Positions 1-11,043 of a stretch of DNA of 64,000 nucleotides are shown piece after piece (positions within the stretch are counted from its first letter, which is position 1; each line of letters opens with the position of its first letter). The position numbers and the translations under genes are program-made. The notes below the pieces were generated by a model. That model was not told where the DNA came from. It saw only the letters and a list, made by a program, of their open reading frames with translations, and did no database searches. The DNA comes from Filobasidium wieringae. Lineage: Eukaryota; Basidiomycota; Tremellomycetes; Filobasidiales; Filobasidiaceae. Location of the stretch: NCBI GenBank assembly GCA_001600055.1, contig BCIV01000018.1:1-64000 (forward strand), in the 5' to 3' direction.

Positions 1-133
1 TATAGAGGGACTTCCCGCTTCGTTCCGTGTTCCTCCCAAGACCGCTATTGCCGGGATGTTGATCGATCGATGGGCAAAGGGGGAGATGGATGAGGTTCCT
101 GTAGATAGGGAGAGCGTTAAGAATAGGTTGTAA
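1..133 (+). CDS. 3' end of an unidentified gene cut by the left window edge
   Basis: Frame 2 is open from the window edge to a TAA at 131-133. It would give about 43 C-terminal residues with a protein-like composition, including a run beginning P-A-S-F-R-V-P-P-K-T and ending V-K-N-R-L. The segment is too short to assign to a family. It converges on SSU1, whose stop lies about 630 bp away. The fragment could also be part of an untranslated exon, so confidence is moderate to low. Confidence 0.45.
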   Translation, partial: IEGLPASFRVPPKTAIAGMLIDRWAKGEMDEVPVDRESVKNRL

Positions 134-759
134 ATAGGTGATCGGGTGGGACTGGATTGATGTACGTCCTCGTAAACGTCTCCAGTCCGGCTCTGGACCC
201 GTTTCGGACGCTATGTGGAACTCCTATGCGCGCATACTCAGAGTGATAGCACCAGCCTCACCCCTAAATTCGTAAAGGCTTTGATTTCCCTTATACCATT
301 GACCAAGCGAGGTCGGTTGCCTTCTTTGCCTCTGGGAGCATAGCGACTTCATTCTTAGCGACTTTAACTCCTAAACCGCTTTGATTTAGAAACTCGCCCC
401 TCAGTCGCGCTACTAACGGTCGCGTCAAATGATTCGGCGGTTATGGACGTAACCACACCAGCCAGTTGAACACTATCTTAGGGGTTAGGTACAGACAAGA
501 TAGAACAGTATAGTACTCGAATCAGCCTAGCTTCGACTCGGATAAAGGATATGAGTAGGACCAAACCGAATAATGTGGAACGGTTTCGAACCGCTCGAGT
601 CGAGTAAAGGAGTATCTCATGACAGGGTTAACATCTAGTCTCATGATTATGCTTTGAGATCATGTTAATACAATGTTAATTCTTACAAACTGGCCGTCGG
701 CCTTGAGCCCTCATTCATATATATACTTTTTTGACGGTGTTCTTTGAGGTCATAATCGC
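134..759. other. Intergenic region between converging genes
   Basis: About 630 bp hold the 3' flanks of the left-edge gene and SSU1. I see no convincing coding frame, tRNA or long repeat. A few AACCG/CGGTT-type motifs occur near 565-600, like those in the 3.3-5.0 kb region. Confidence 0.5.
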
Positions 760-2354
760 TCATTTCGCTTCAACATGCTCTTCCTTCTTGGGTAACAGGG
801 TGGCTTCGCAATCGCCAAGACACGGTGCGGAGAACCTGATTATCGATACAAAGTAATCTCATCAGTGTTCGCAAAATCCGACGGACGACTCGATCGACAA
901 ACTCACATCACTCCCGTCCAGCCTCTCAATACGGTCATACTCGCAACGTAAATCCAGAGTAATATCACCGTTCCCGAAAAGATCGTCCCCAGCACCTTGA
1001 AAGCTTCGGATTCGAGCTCAATCCCTAACTGAAGGGTACAAACACTGAAAACCCCGAGCGGGAACGTGAAACCCCACCAGCCCATATTGAATCCTATTCG
1101 CTCGGTTCGCGCAACATTTATTATGGATGAGATCGCCCAGCACAACCAGGTCAGTCCGAAGCCCCAGATGACGAATGCGATACTATATCGATCCGGGATT
1201 CAGCATCAACCGCAATGTAGCAGTGGTTAGACGCAAACTTACGGAATAGTACAAGCATAGATTGCCGCTCCGAACATCCTCACTTCTTCCGCGGAGTATT
1301 GTGTTGTTCCTTGGGATTTCAAGCAAAGATCACGGATGACCGAGCTCAAGCGAAGCATCGCGAAAGCTCCTTGTCCACAAGGACCGATTGGTAGGAAAGT
1401 CGATACGATCAACGCATTAGGAGGAATCTATACGTCTTGAGATCAGATTCACACGAAGCTCTTCGAATGCTAGTGGCGCGCTTACTTTATAAAGTGTTAA
1501 ACGTTGGAAATAAATCCCCATGATCAATAACGCGGGCATGAAACCGATTCCCAGTAAGATGTAAGAGATCGTGATCGTTAATCTCGCATGAGAATCAGAG
1601 AGACCGGAGGCGATTATTGCTCCTGATGCTGCGCTGACGATGGTGGAAACTGATGGTTGAAGCCAGACGGCGGTTATGCAGGCAGAGTCGTTCTTATGCC
1701 GTGTAAACCTAGGGTAAGGTCGTTAAATTGGTATAATACCAGGTGGAGAAATGGGATCGGGAGAGGACATACATCACAAATGGGATCCCAATTGCTATGA
1801 TAGTGGCAACTATACTATCGATCCACCACAATACCCAAGCGACCGTAATCCACCTGTCCGGAATGGGGCACGCAATAAGCTTCATAGTTGAGTACCGAAT
1901 CGAATGGCCTGAACCTACTCTGATCCGAAAGCTGGTACGCAGGCGTAAAATGTCATATTTACGATCGTGCCAAACCCCATTGGAAAAGTTCCGAGGAAGA
2001 GGGATTGTTGAGGATGAAAGATCATCTTCTTGAACACCTGAGGCCATATTACATAACGTGCTCTAGAATCGCAAGCAAAATTAGATCCATGTACTACATC
2101 CTTCATAGCTGAGCAGGTACTGACATCGAGATTCCCAAAAAACTGAAGAACAGCAAAACGTTCACACCGAAGATCACTCCCGCAATGACTTTCAGTCCGT
2201 GGAATTGGTAAGGGAAATTATATAAAAGGATCGAGACTATCCCCGTTCCCATGTTCACTGAAAACCACGATGGGGTGAAGTTGAGGACCCGGCGACGCCA
2301 TTCTCGCTGGAAGTGGGAGACGGTTATTGGTTCGATTGTAGAATCGGTCGACAT
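760..2354 (-). CDS. SSU1: SSU1-type sulfite efflux transporter (TehA/Mae1 voltage-dependent anion channel family)
   Basis: Plasma-membrane sulfite exporter that protects against sulfite made during sulfur assimilation. Seven exons join in phase on the minus strand: 2125-2354, 1919-2062, 1773-1853, 1486-1708, 1243-1427, 907-1182 and 760-835, giving 404 aa. Family landmarks in order are the N-terminal F-T-P-S-W-F-S-V-N-M-G-T-G-I-V, the segment H-P-Q-Q-S-L-F-L-G-T-F-P-M-G before a membrane helix, W-V-L-W-W-I-D, and P-I-G-P-C-G-Q-G-A. The last exon supplies a conserved-looking F-S-A-P-C-L tail. About ten hydrophobic helices are expected in this family and several are obvious. All six introns are 57-71 nt with GT..AG ends, and the reading frame is undamaged. 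The last splice is the least certain; without it the protein would stop at 905. Confidence 0.9.
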
Positions 2355-2550
2355 TGAGGTGTGTGGCGTGTAGTGGATGCGGTGATGTATTACTCGTAGT
2401 AATAAGACTTAACGTTGCGTGCAGCACGGCCTTATGTCATGATCTAGTGACCTAGTTGTTCAACTCGTTCGCCTCGAAGATGTGGAGTCAAGATCGGACC
2501 GGTCTTTAGAATTAGGGGGTTTCAAAGTCGATCGGTGTTCTCACGCGTTT

Positions 2551-2712
2551 GCATCTTTATATAGATGCTATTTTGCGGGGACCTCACACGCGAAAAGATG
2601 CCAATGGATGCAAATTTGCCTCCGCAGTTGTTCGACCTGTAAGAGGTCGAACATCTCAAAAATTGCATGTTTTTGCGACTCATCTTTCGTGAGATCGCAT
2701 GTTTATGCGACT
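2551..2712. repeat. Palindromes and a 16-bp direct repeat upstream of SSU1
   Basis: A 10-bp perfect inverted repeat with a 5-nt loop spans 2629-2653 (TGTTCGACCT..AGGTCGAACA). A smaller hairpin, GCATCT..AGATGC, spans 2551-2568. A 16-bp element, GCATGTTTTTGCGACT, occurs at 2665-2680 and again with one mismatch at 2697-2712, spaced 32 bp. The cluster lies 200-360 bp upstream of the SSU1 start. It may be a binding-site array or the relic of a mobile element; the sequence alone cannot decide. Confidence 0.5.
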
Positions 2713-3309
2713 TCAGCGTGACGATTCTGTCTGATCGACCAAACATGTATATGTTGACTTCATCAACATGACTATAAATTCTGCTATACAAGCTACGTGG
2801 CAGGCCCTAGCACTTCAGACAAACCTCTACCAACATGAACGAGGTAAGTACAAAGAGATAGTGTGTTCCGAAAGCGGAGAAGCCGGGTGGTCAGCCATCT
2901 TTTGTCCTTATTCCCTTTGGGACATTTGTCCGCTTGAACGAGAGAACTAACTCGTTCCGGTCATATTCATACAGAGCAACCCCCACCACAACATAGATGA
3001 CAGTATAAGAGGCATCAGCAATACAGATAGCCCTTCAGTCATACTTGCTCAAGAGTCGCACCAATCCCCTCAAGACGATACACAAACGTTATCGGAATCA
3101 CCCGTCCTTTTCGACAATCAACCTTTATTCTCTAGAGCTCCGTCCTCTCAACTACCCTTACCTACCAGCTTCAACTTCAATTCAATGCCTCCTCCTACCC
3201 ACGCTCCCTTTGTACCCTTGTTGAAGACTGTTACGGCAGGTTCTTGCTGTCACAGGTCTAATAGCAAACGCTACTCGTAGGTTATCTGGATGATGGAATA
3301 AGGGCCGAG

Positions 3310-5000
3310 TTGTTGTAACTCGGTTGGTTCTAAGCGGTGGACAAGTTATTCGACCGAGTTGACGGATTCGGTTAGAATCTGTAAGCCGGTTGAATCGAGA
3401 GGATTAGTATCGAGTGTTGATATTAATAGGTTTAGGTGAAGAACAAAGGTTGTATGAGAACAACTTAGCGAGATCCTATTGTAGTAACCTCTTCACAATA
3501 CGTCTTGAATTGGTAATTCAGTAGGTGTAAATAGAATGCGATATCGGACTTGAATCCTCTATACAATTCGGTTGACTCTATATAGACGATTCAATCCCTA
3601 ATTATATATACTAAACGGGAACACTGCGAGACCTCGAACAAAGGAAGAGAGAACGATACCACCACGAGTCGTCAAAGTTGTTTTTGCTAGATTCGGTTGA
3701 ATCCTATTTTGTATTTTGGAACCGAGAACAGAGAACGAGCCGGATAGAGAAGTAGTAGGTAGGTTGTTTGACGGATCCGGTTGAACCTTGTAAGGAGCAA
3801 CCGAATATGAGTGGATGTCTTCTTTGTTGGTTGGAGGTGGATCGACTTGTTCGACGGAATAGGAGATGGTGTTTCGTGTTGTACGAGCAATCCGCGGTAC
3901 GAGCGGATTTGGTTGGCTTTCCCAGCGATCCGGTTGAAACGGAATCGAACCGAAACGGGGTGGTGGTTCGGTTGGTTGAGCGAGATTCTACTTGAGCGAT
4001 GTCTTGATGAACTAGTTGTAACAAAGACCAATAACCGTACCGCTAGTTATCGATCACCTTTGCCAAGTACAAATGCACCTCCAGCCAAACTGTTATGGAT
4101 GTGGATTGTGGTGGTTGTACGTGTCGCCTTCTCCATAGGCGTCGCCTGAGGATCGTCCGAGCAGGTCCTCGGACTACTTGTTTGTTGTTTCCTTTGTTGT
4201 ATTCCGGATGAGTAGACCTTAAGTCTCTCATCCATTCTTACCGATACTATGTTGAACCCTACCTACTCTTCCTCCCGGATACCGCCTGCTAAGTCGTCGG
4301 ACCGCTCATTTGGAGTTACCGTCGGTCCTAACACAAACGCGGACGGACAGCCTTTCCTATTGAATCGACTCCTTCGCGATACTGAAGGACCAGCTCTTTG
4401 AGAAGAACCACACCTGGAGGTACATCAGCCGAACCGGAGTCTAGTAGTCAGGGTAGTCGTACATCAGGTGCTGCGCAGAGCCAGAACGAGAGTCAGGGGG
4501 ACAACAAACCTGGGCCAAGTTATGCTAGGTGGGATGGTCAGAAGGGACATTTGGCTATGACAGCCGAAGACATCCTGGTCCCTTGGATGGTAGAAGGATC
4601 CAACTATGCCACTGTCACAGGAGGACGATAGAGAGTACTTGGCACCTAGGAAAAGCGCATGCCGTACTCGTTGAGTGACTAGTGTCGATCCCGAGCGCGC
4701 TAATGAATTGAAGCGCACGGACACGGTTTGTATCATAGGGATCCGTAGAATATTTTAACGAGGAATGTCGAGGTAGTTTATGAGACGGCTTGAGTGGGAA
4801 CTCAAGCGACAATATAAAATATCAATTTACCAATAACAATTGGTTAGCTACGGCTAGTTGAGCAAGGTCACTACATTAGCGTGCTAGTTTGACTTAGAAC
4901 CGAACGAACGAACTTCGAGAGAATTCTTACGGACGATATCCGAACCGACCAGAACCGACCGAAACCGTATCGAACCGTAATTGACTAAGGTCGAATAAGC
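3310..5000. repeat. Region enriched in CGGTTGA / TCAACCG-like repeats
   Basis: Variants of GATTCGGTTGAATC (an interrupted palindrome) or its half CGGTTGA recur on the + strand near 3320, 3368, 3387, 3569, 3693, 3778, 3929 and 3965. The complementary orientation (GAACCGA) recurs near 3950 and 4905-4980. Copies are short, diverged and unevenly spaced. The density is well above that in neighbouring sequence by eye, but I have no count statistics. Confidence 0.35.
4249..4631 (+). pseudogene. Frame-broken N-terminal coding fragment
   Basis: An ATG at 4249 opens 50 codons rich in Ser, Pro and Arg, ending in L-L-R-D-T-E-G-P-A-L before a TGA at 4399-4401. A different frame is open from 4398 to a TAG at 4629-4631. 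It carries Ser/Gly/Gln-rich sequence followed by W-D-G-Q-K-G-H-L-A-M-T-A-E-D-I-L-V-P-W-M-V-E-G. The two look like one N-terminal region split by a frameshift, with no downstream body. I do not recognise the parent family. An unseen intron could also explain the frame change. Confidence 0.3.
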
Positions 5001-6602
5001 ACCCCGTGACAAAGAGCCACCAGGAATAACGCCCTGGCTCTTCTAGTACGGCGTGCGCTGAAAGGCTGCCTTGTTTCATAGAGTTCCACCATGTCTGGAT
5101 GGTTGACTAATCAATAGAGTGTAACCATACGATCTACTCAACATCACTGCGTATCAAGTCTCATGAAGAGCTTCCCCCAGTCTTGAGCCTCCTTTGTAAG
5201 CTGCTTGATCAAATAGTGCCGCTGAGAGGTTCTGACCATATTGATCCTGTGTGTCTATCTTCAGGATGGATAGTTTGCGATAGCGATAGAGCAAGCGAGA
5301 GGACATACAGGAGAAGTATGAGTATTTGTGAACTTAAAGGATGACAAGCTTGGGCCATTGGTGAAAGTGGAGGTCGATTTACAGACTGTATGCTATATTA
5401 TGTCCATTTTACACCCGTCTGCTTCCAGATACTTCGGGTCTGGGGTAATTTTTGAATACCGGTACATGCCAACGGACATGTCAACAAAGATGTCCGGGGG
5501 GTTTCAACCTACGACATGTTTCCACGTCTTAAACACACGTCGTCCCGCTAGTTGTAAATGCCGAGTAAATCCTATTTGAAACCCCCTATTAGGAAAGCTG
5601 TCGGTCGATTCCAAATAACCCTAACTAGCCCATTTCTGACGACTGATTGACGGGAATGGCGGGTATCTGTATGGAACTTCGAGCTGAAGAGCATGCAATC
5701 GTATTCATTCCTTTAAATCGTATTTTGTTGCCTATATCTTGGGTGTTGCAGTGATTATGAGCGAATTGAAAGGTCAATCTCGACCTGAATCGGTACCGAG
5801 ATATCCGAATGTCGCCATAATTTGTAGATGTCGTCATGTGATCACATGATCAGCATCCGTAATTTGACTCCGCACAAAGTTGGGGATCCCGTGTAGATGA
5901 ATCCGAATCCCTTGCCACCACCCTGTGTTTCATCATCACCCTGATGAGCTTTGCGCTATCATCCAAGCAACATCTCCTATTTGGTTACCCTCTGTAAGAG
6001 CATGTTCTGGTCACCTTCACCTCTTATCATTGTATTTTCTTTCAAGATGGAATGACAAAGGGGTCCCAATAGCGGAAAGATTAACAACTTCAGGATTGGC
6101 GGTGAGTTGCAGGTTGAGCCCCTGCCTATATACCTCCTGACTGTCTGAGGTCTGAGTGCCCAGACATGGTGCTACGCCACAGAGGGCATACATCTATAGA
6201 GTTATAATCTATAAGTTCTGTAAATCCTGGCCACACTATCGACTTCACTCGGTTCATCAATCACGCAAAAGAACTAACGTACGAGACTGAGATCAGAACG
6301 GCCCATCTCATGAGATGTCATAGCCTATTATAAGCGATCAGGCTGCTAAGACGCGCAAAGAATGCAAAGGCATGAACATGCAGCTGAGACTCGCGCAGAG
6401 TGCAGAGACGGGCTGGGCATTACATGCCTTTGAGCGTCTGTAACCGTTGAAGCGACACATCAGTACAGTGGCATCGATAGCCAGATATGTTACAACAATC
6501 TTCAAAAGAATCGTCTGTCTATTTTATACACTTATGACCCATGATCCCCAAAATAAGATCTCAGCCACTCAAACTAAACCACCGCGCGTCGCTCGACGCC
6601 GA

Positions 6603-8734
6603 TCAAATCAGAATCGAAACCGCCGTAGCGATAGGTTCCATCACCTTATAAGGCCTCTCCTGATCGTCCATCTGCTCGCTAATTTTTGTTAGAATACCAG
6701 GAATAACGTTCCCATTTACGTCCGTCGTATCACCCAATTCGGCAAGATCCAGTACGAACTGTTTAGCCGCTTCCCGGATCGCCGGTTCGGAGGTACTGAT
6801 GTGAAAAAGCGAGACCCCGTAGTTGACCAAATTCTGATCTTCCGCCACTTTGTAGCTTAAGAGATGGACGAGATGGGAAGCCAAGAGCCATTCGTTCGGT
6901 CGATTGAGAGGTAGAGCCGCCATCAAGTCTTTCTCCCTGTACCCCTTCAACTCCTGAATTGTCTTGGGTAAGGGCGCACAGATGGCGGGGGGACGATTGG
7001 GTACGTAAGAACAATAATATTCTTGCAGATAGTTGACGGCGGTATGTTGTGGACTGGCAACATGGATACACATCGTAACGCAATCAACCAACTGCTCGAC
7101 CGTCTCGATGGTGGGCCAATTCTTTATCCCCGCTCCTCGGGGGCTTTGCATTTCTTTACACCAATCCCCGATGGCCGTATCGTTTTTGACTTGATCGTCC
7201 TTGACGAACCCCTTCCCACCGTTAGCCAAGAAAGCCTTGACGAACTTCCTCAAGACTTGCCAAATCAGGGCGACTCCCGCTCCGTACGCGTAGTTATGAA
7301 ACTTCTTTTCGCCCAATACCAACTCTTCAAGCGGAAACCCTCTCCCTTTCAAATCGTTGGGAACGTAATTCCCGACCCAATCGAAAGTGTCATACGCGTA
7401 TCTGACATACGAATAGACCTGATCCGCTTTCAATCCCACGATAGGGACTACGACGGAGGGGACCAACGTCTCCCTCGCGGCGGCGTTCAGTGGCAAAGTT
7501 TTCAACCAATGAGGGGAGAGGACTCGGTAGACCAAATGATCGTGAGGGAGGGTCCGATGTGATCCCACTATAGTCGCCTCTTCGATGAAATGACAGGCAG
7601 TCAGATGGACCCCGGCTTCGTGGCGCAACCAATCGCTAGAGGAGAAACAGGTTTTTGCATAGCGCCATGGCCAATCCCTTGATTGATCGATTTTCGTGTT
7701 GGCAGAAGACAAACGGGTGTTGAAGATCGTGACGGAGTTATCGATCGTTTTTTTGTAATCGATAACGATTGCCAGAGGGTGTAATCTTCCTGCCGGTTCC
7801 AATCGGTATAGAGCTACGGCAGCGGGTTGGTACCGACCAAGTTCCGAATTCGCAGACATGGTCTCGATATCCGGTTCCCCAACAGCTTCCCGAATGAAAC
7901 TACAATCCTGAACGTAAAGACGTCCATCATTCTCCTTCAAGAACCTTACGATCTCCTTCTCCCCCTGCCTCTCCGCTTCTTGTTCGAATTCCCTGACCCA
8001 TTGATCCCCTGCGAGCCGGATAGTAACAGGATTAACCCCTGTGAAACTCTGCTGTCCAAAGTTCTCGTCGGTGTACCATTTCCTCCCCACCTCATCCCCG
8101 ACATTAGGCTCCGCTTGGATATCCTTCTTCAACTCTCGGATCGATTTGTTCCTCTGATCAAGCTTTTCCATGGTATCTCCCCGATCGGGGTACGAGTAAA
8201 CAAAATCTTTAAAAGATTGGGGAACGACGGAGGATAAGATGAAGGCGGTATCGGCTAATCTGATCAGATCGAATATGGCTGCTAGACCTCTTTGATCCTC
8301 GTAAGGGATATAGGCGAGGTAAGGTGGATAATCGTTAGGAGAGTTGGGCGAGGGGATTTTCCAGGTGTACAGAGAGGTCTTTTCCGTAAGGGAACGGGTT
8401 AGGGGGAGGGAAGGTTCGAACCCGGCTATATCGTAGTAGGATTGGAACCTGTTCATAGGAATAGAGAGTGAGTATTGATCTCGGACAACCACATCGCATC
8501 AGATGAGACTCACTTGGTCTCGATCCTCCTGAAAACCTCTGTCATCGCCTTGGCAGTACCGGAGAAACTCCCTTCCACAATAGCATCAGAAGAGGTAGGG
8601 AGAGTACGTAGAACGCTGTGTGACTCGACGATTCTCGGGAAGATATGGAATTTGATGAGTTCCTGGGAGACGATTCCATGATCCCATTCCCTGATGTTGA
8701 ATAGGTCGTCGAGCCGGGAGGGTAGCTTTGTCAT
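6603..8734 (-). CDS. Lipoxygenase (iron-type ligand set)
   Basis: Dioxygenates polyunsaturated fatty acids such as linoleate to hydroperoxides. Two exons (8514-8734 and 6603-8448) join in phase across a 65-nt intron to give 688 aa. The conserved helix is present in the form W-x2-A-K-x6-D-x3-H-x4-H-x4-H. By alignment with plant lipoxygenases the metal ligands are H355 and H360, then H542 and N546 in the motif H-T-A-V-N, and the C-terminal carboxylate of I688 (the protein ends S-I-L-I). The P-N-R-P motif follows H542. The C-terminal Ile and the H-x4-H spacing favour iron over the Val-ended manganese enzymes. There is no PLAT domain and no obvious signal peptide, so it is probably intracellular. 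All five ligands are intact, so it should be active. Substrate position and stereochemistry cannot be read from sequence. Confidence 0.93.
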
Positions 8735-9245
8735 TGTATATGTGAATGGTTGAGAGTATGGCTGGAAGGGCTATGTTGCGGTGGGACAGATTGTGATGGT
8801 GGTGGAAGATGAAAGGTTGACTATATATCCCCAGACCAAGAACCCCAGCAAGGCATCTCACTCTCCATTCTGAGCGATAATCGGTAGACAAAACGCTTCC
8901 ACGTTTCAGGTCACGCGCACGCGCACGTGCACTAGAGCCAGGTTTTCTTATCGTGTCTCAGATATCTCAGCCGTGTCTCACATCGCTGTGGATCAATAGA
9001 AAGCTGTACGCTATACGCGCTGTGCAGCTGACGCTTTGACGTAGATCGCTAACAACCGGTTATCGTCTTCTGGTGAAATTGCTCACACGGACGGGCATCA
9101 CCAGACTGACAATTCCTGCGCGAGTAATACTGGAAGCAAACGATCTCAATTTTATACTGGTTACTGAACGGATATCCGCAGTGAAACAATGCCTTGTTGG
9201 CGACAAATTCCATATCCCTTCAAGCTGTACAATGTATGATAGACT
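8735..9245. promoter_or_regulatory. Upstream region of the lipoxygenase gene
   Basis: About 510 bp separate the lipoxygenase start from the stop of the next minus-strand gene. It includes alternating GCGCAC-rich sequence near 8913-8933 and a Thr/Arg-rich spurious frame. No regulatory site can be named with confidence. Confidence 0.4.
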
Positions 9246-9962
9246 TCAGAGCTCGCGATCCATTTGAAACGCAAAAATGTATTCGATGTAGGTTCTCTCT
9301 TCGGAGATCTCTTCCTTGTATTCGGTTAGTTGCCCTCGCAAGATGTGACCATCGGCGATAAAAGGTATCCATTCTGTATCTGGTTTCCTTTGCAGATACG
9401 CCTCCCTCACCTGTTTGTGCTCGATAGGACATGTGGCTGCTTCCATCTTCCGAGGCCCTCGCTTTCCAGTTAGTAACTTGCTCCATGATTTTGATATGAA
9501 GCGCAGACTGATATCGTGAGATTGCTGAGAACTCCTAAGTCAGTCGACATTCGTCACGGAGTCAACCATGGCAACTCACCCCCTTCTTTGTGTATCTGTG
9601 GGAACCTTGTCCGTGAAGATCTTCACATAGGCGATCCATAGAGTTCGCAAGAGTTCCTGTTTCTGCTCACATGATTACCAAACAGGTATAACAATAAATC
9701 ACAAGGAAGAGAGATATCAATCGCTGTTGCTCGCAATCGCTCTAATACTGCCACATACGTTATCACCTTGAGCAGACTCGGAACCAGTCGCCACTACTGA
9801 GCTTTTCGAGAGCACAGAGTTCATCTCTAGCGATCCGCCATGCGATTCAGAAGTTGTAGAAGCGGGTTGGCTATTCGAACGAGGTTGATATTCGAAATCC
9901 CGAACTTTTGGACCGTAGTCTTGGGTCGATATCGAACCTCTACTAGTACCACTATCAGACAT
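9246..9962 (-). CDS. Unknown 180-aa protein
   Basis: Three exons on the minus strand (9759-9962, 9580-9656, 9246-9507) join in phase through GTATGT..CAG and GTGAGT..CAG introns to give 180 aa. The first about 68 residues are Ser-rich and probably disordered. The rest is a mixed charged and hydrophobic segment, including L-R-T-L-W-I-A-Y-V-K-I-F and a Glu-rich stretch E-Y-K-E-E-I-S-E-E-R-T-Y-I-E-Y-I-F before the stop. A second frame is also open across the last two exons, which weakens the call. I do not recognise the family. It sits between the lipoxygenase and a region with another possible remnant, all on the minus strand. Confidence 0.5.
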
Positions 9963-11043
9963 GCCCTTCACAGTGTTCTATTGTCGAATCGTGCTGCGAA
10001 GTATGATCGTATTTACGAGTTTCCCTGCGTTGCGACTGATCTTTATACCTTTTCCGAGAGACAAAGGAAGTACCGACCGGTCTCACGATACGAGTCTAAT
10101 CGTTTGGACTGACGCCACTTCGATCGTTATCATCCCCTTGTTTCGGAGATCCTGCGAGTGATGATCGGTACACTGATAATTATAATGCAGACTAGATGTA
10201 CTCGATTGGATGAATCGATAGCTTGGCTTGAAACGTTACGGCCAGATCGTTGTGAATTGCCATCCGAAACAGACGTGGCGGCTTGAAAGGGGCTTTCCCG
10301 CAAATCACATCGAGTATAGAAACTGGGCTATACATGTCTCCTTTGATTACCACAACAAGCTTATGACCACGCAGATTGTGATGTAGGAAGGGAAGCTCAA
10401 GCTGTCCCAATCGACTGCAATCTTGAATATGGTATTTTGAGTGAGAACGAGCTGAATGTTCTCAAGGCTGTCATGGCCAAAGGCTAGGATGTATGTCCAA
10501 GCGTGTAACAGCGTTATGCCCCAGAAGTCCCGGAAACCGTCCGCCATCAGCCATAGCACATTGATGGAGCTTCCTCTCCGCCTGTCTTCAACAGGCGTCT
10601 CCATAGCTTCGGGCGCCGGCCAGCAACAACGAAATTCTACGTATGGGAGACTGAATCCACAAGTTCGTCAACCGTTGCATGTTCATCCATTCAATGATTA
10701 ATTCTGATTGAGGTAATGCCAAGGCGAGACCTCTCATTCTTGAGCGCTCTTTCCACTGTGTCTGATTTTCCCTAGTCACGTGTATGTGTAAATCATTCCG
10801 TCCATATGCCTCTAGACACAGCATAGCTAACGTCTGTGCTGATCAAAATTTCCCGCTCACTAGATGCTACATCGTACGCTAAGGTGGCCACTAGCCAGAT
10901 ACGTATCATCGTATACGGATCATCGTCGCCGTAATCTCATCGATAATTGAATGGAGGAACACGAGTCGCGTACGACGATATGCTAATTAATATGCTATAA
11001 GAGTTGGTCTGATTGTGATGAGGCCACGCGGAAGATACCGCCG
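9963..11043. other. Intergenic region with a possible gene remnant
   Basis: This 1.1-kb stretch has no gene I can assemble. A minus-strand open frame at about 10430-10604 has a hydrophobic, protein-like composition (see the separate entry). The sequence at 10850-11040 is dense in short ATCGT/ACGAT repeats without a clear unit. Confidence 0.4.
10347..10604 (-). pseudogene. Possible membrane-protein remnant
   Basis: The minus-strand frame from 10604 encodes a hydrophobic stretch including D-G-F-R-D-F-W-G-I-T-L-L-H-A-W-T-Y-I-L-A-F-G. This looks like a membrane helix followed by an amphipathic segment ending L-V-L-T-Q-N-T. I cannot connect it in phase to convincing flanking exons or to the 180-aa gene downstream. 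It may be a fragment of a fungal multi-pass membrane protein or a chance frame. Confidence 0.2.

Larger units (their letters stand above)
2355..6602. other. 4.2-kb gene-poor region with repeats and eroded coding fragments
   Basis: No intact gene can be supported here. The region contains palindromes and a direct repeat at 2551-2712, a CGGTT/AACCG-rich stretch at about 3300-5000, and a frame-broken fragment at 4249-4631, each listed separately. A weak frame at 2768-2846 ends at a good donor (GTAAGT), and a Ser/Pro-rich open stretch follows at about 2974-3280, but the two do not join in phase through any AG I can find. Frames at 5328-5579 and 5925-6140 look like chance. Composition and disorder suggest old transposon or gene debris, which is an inference. 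Confidence 0.5.
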
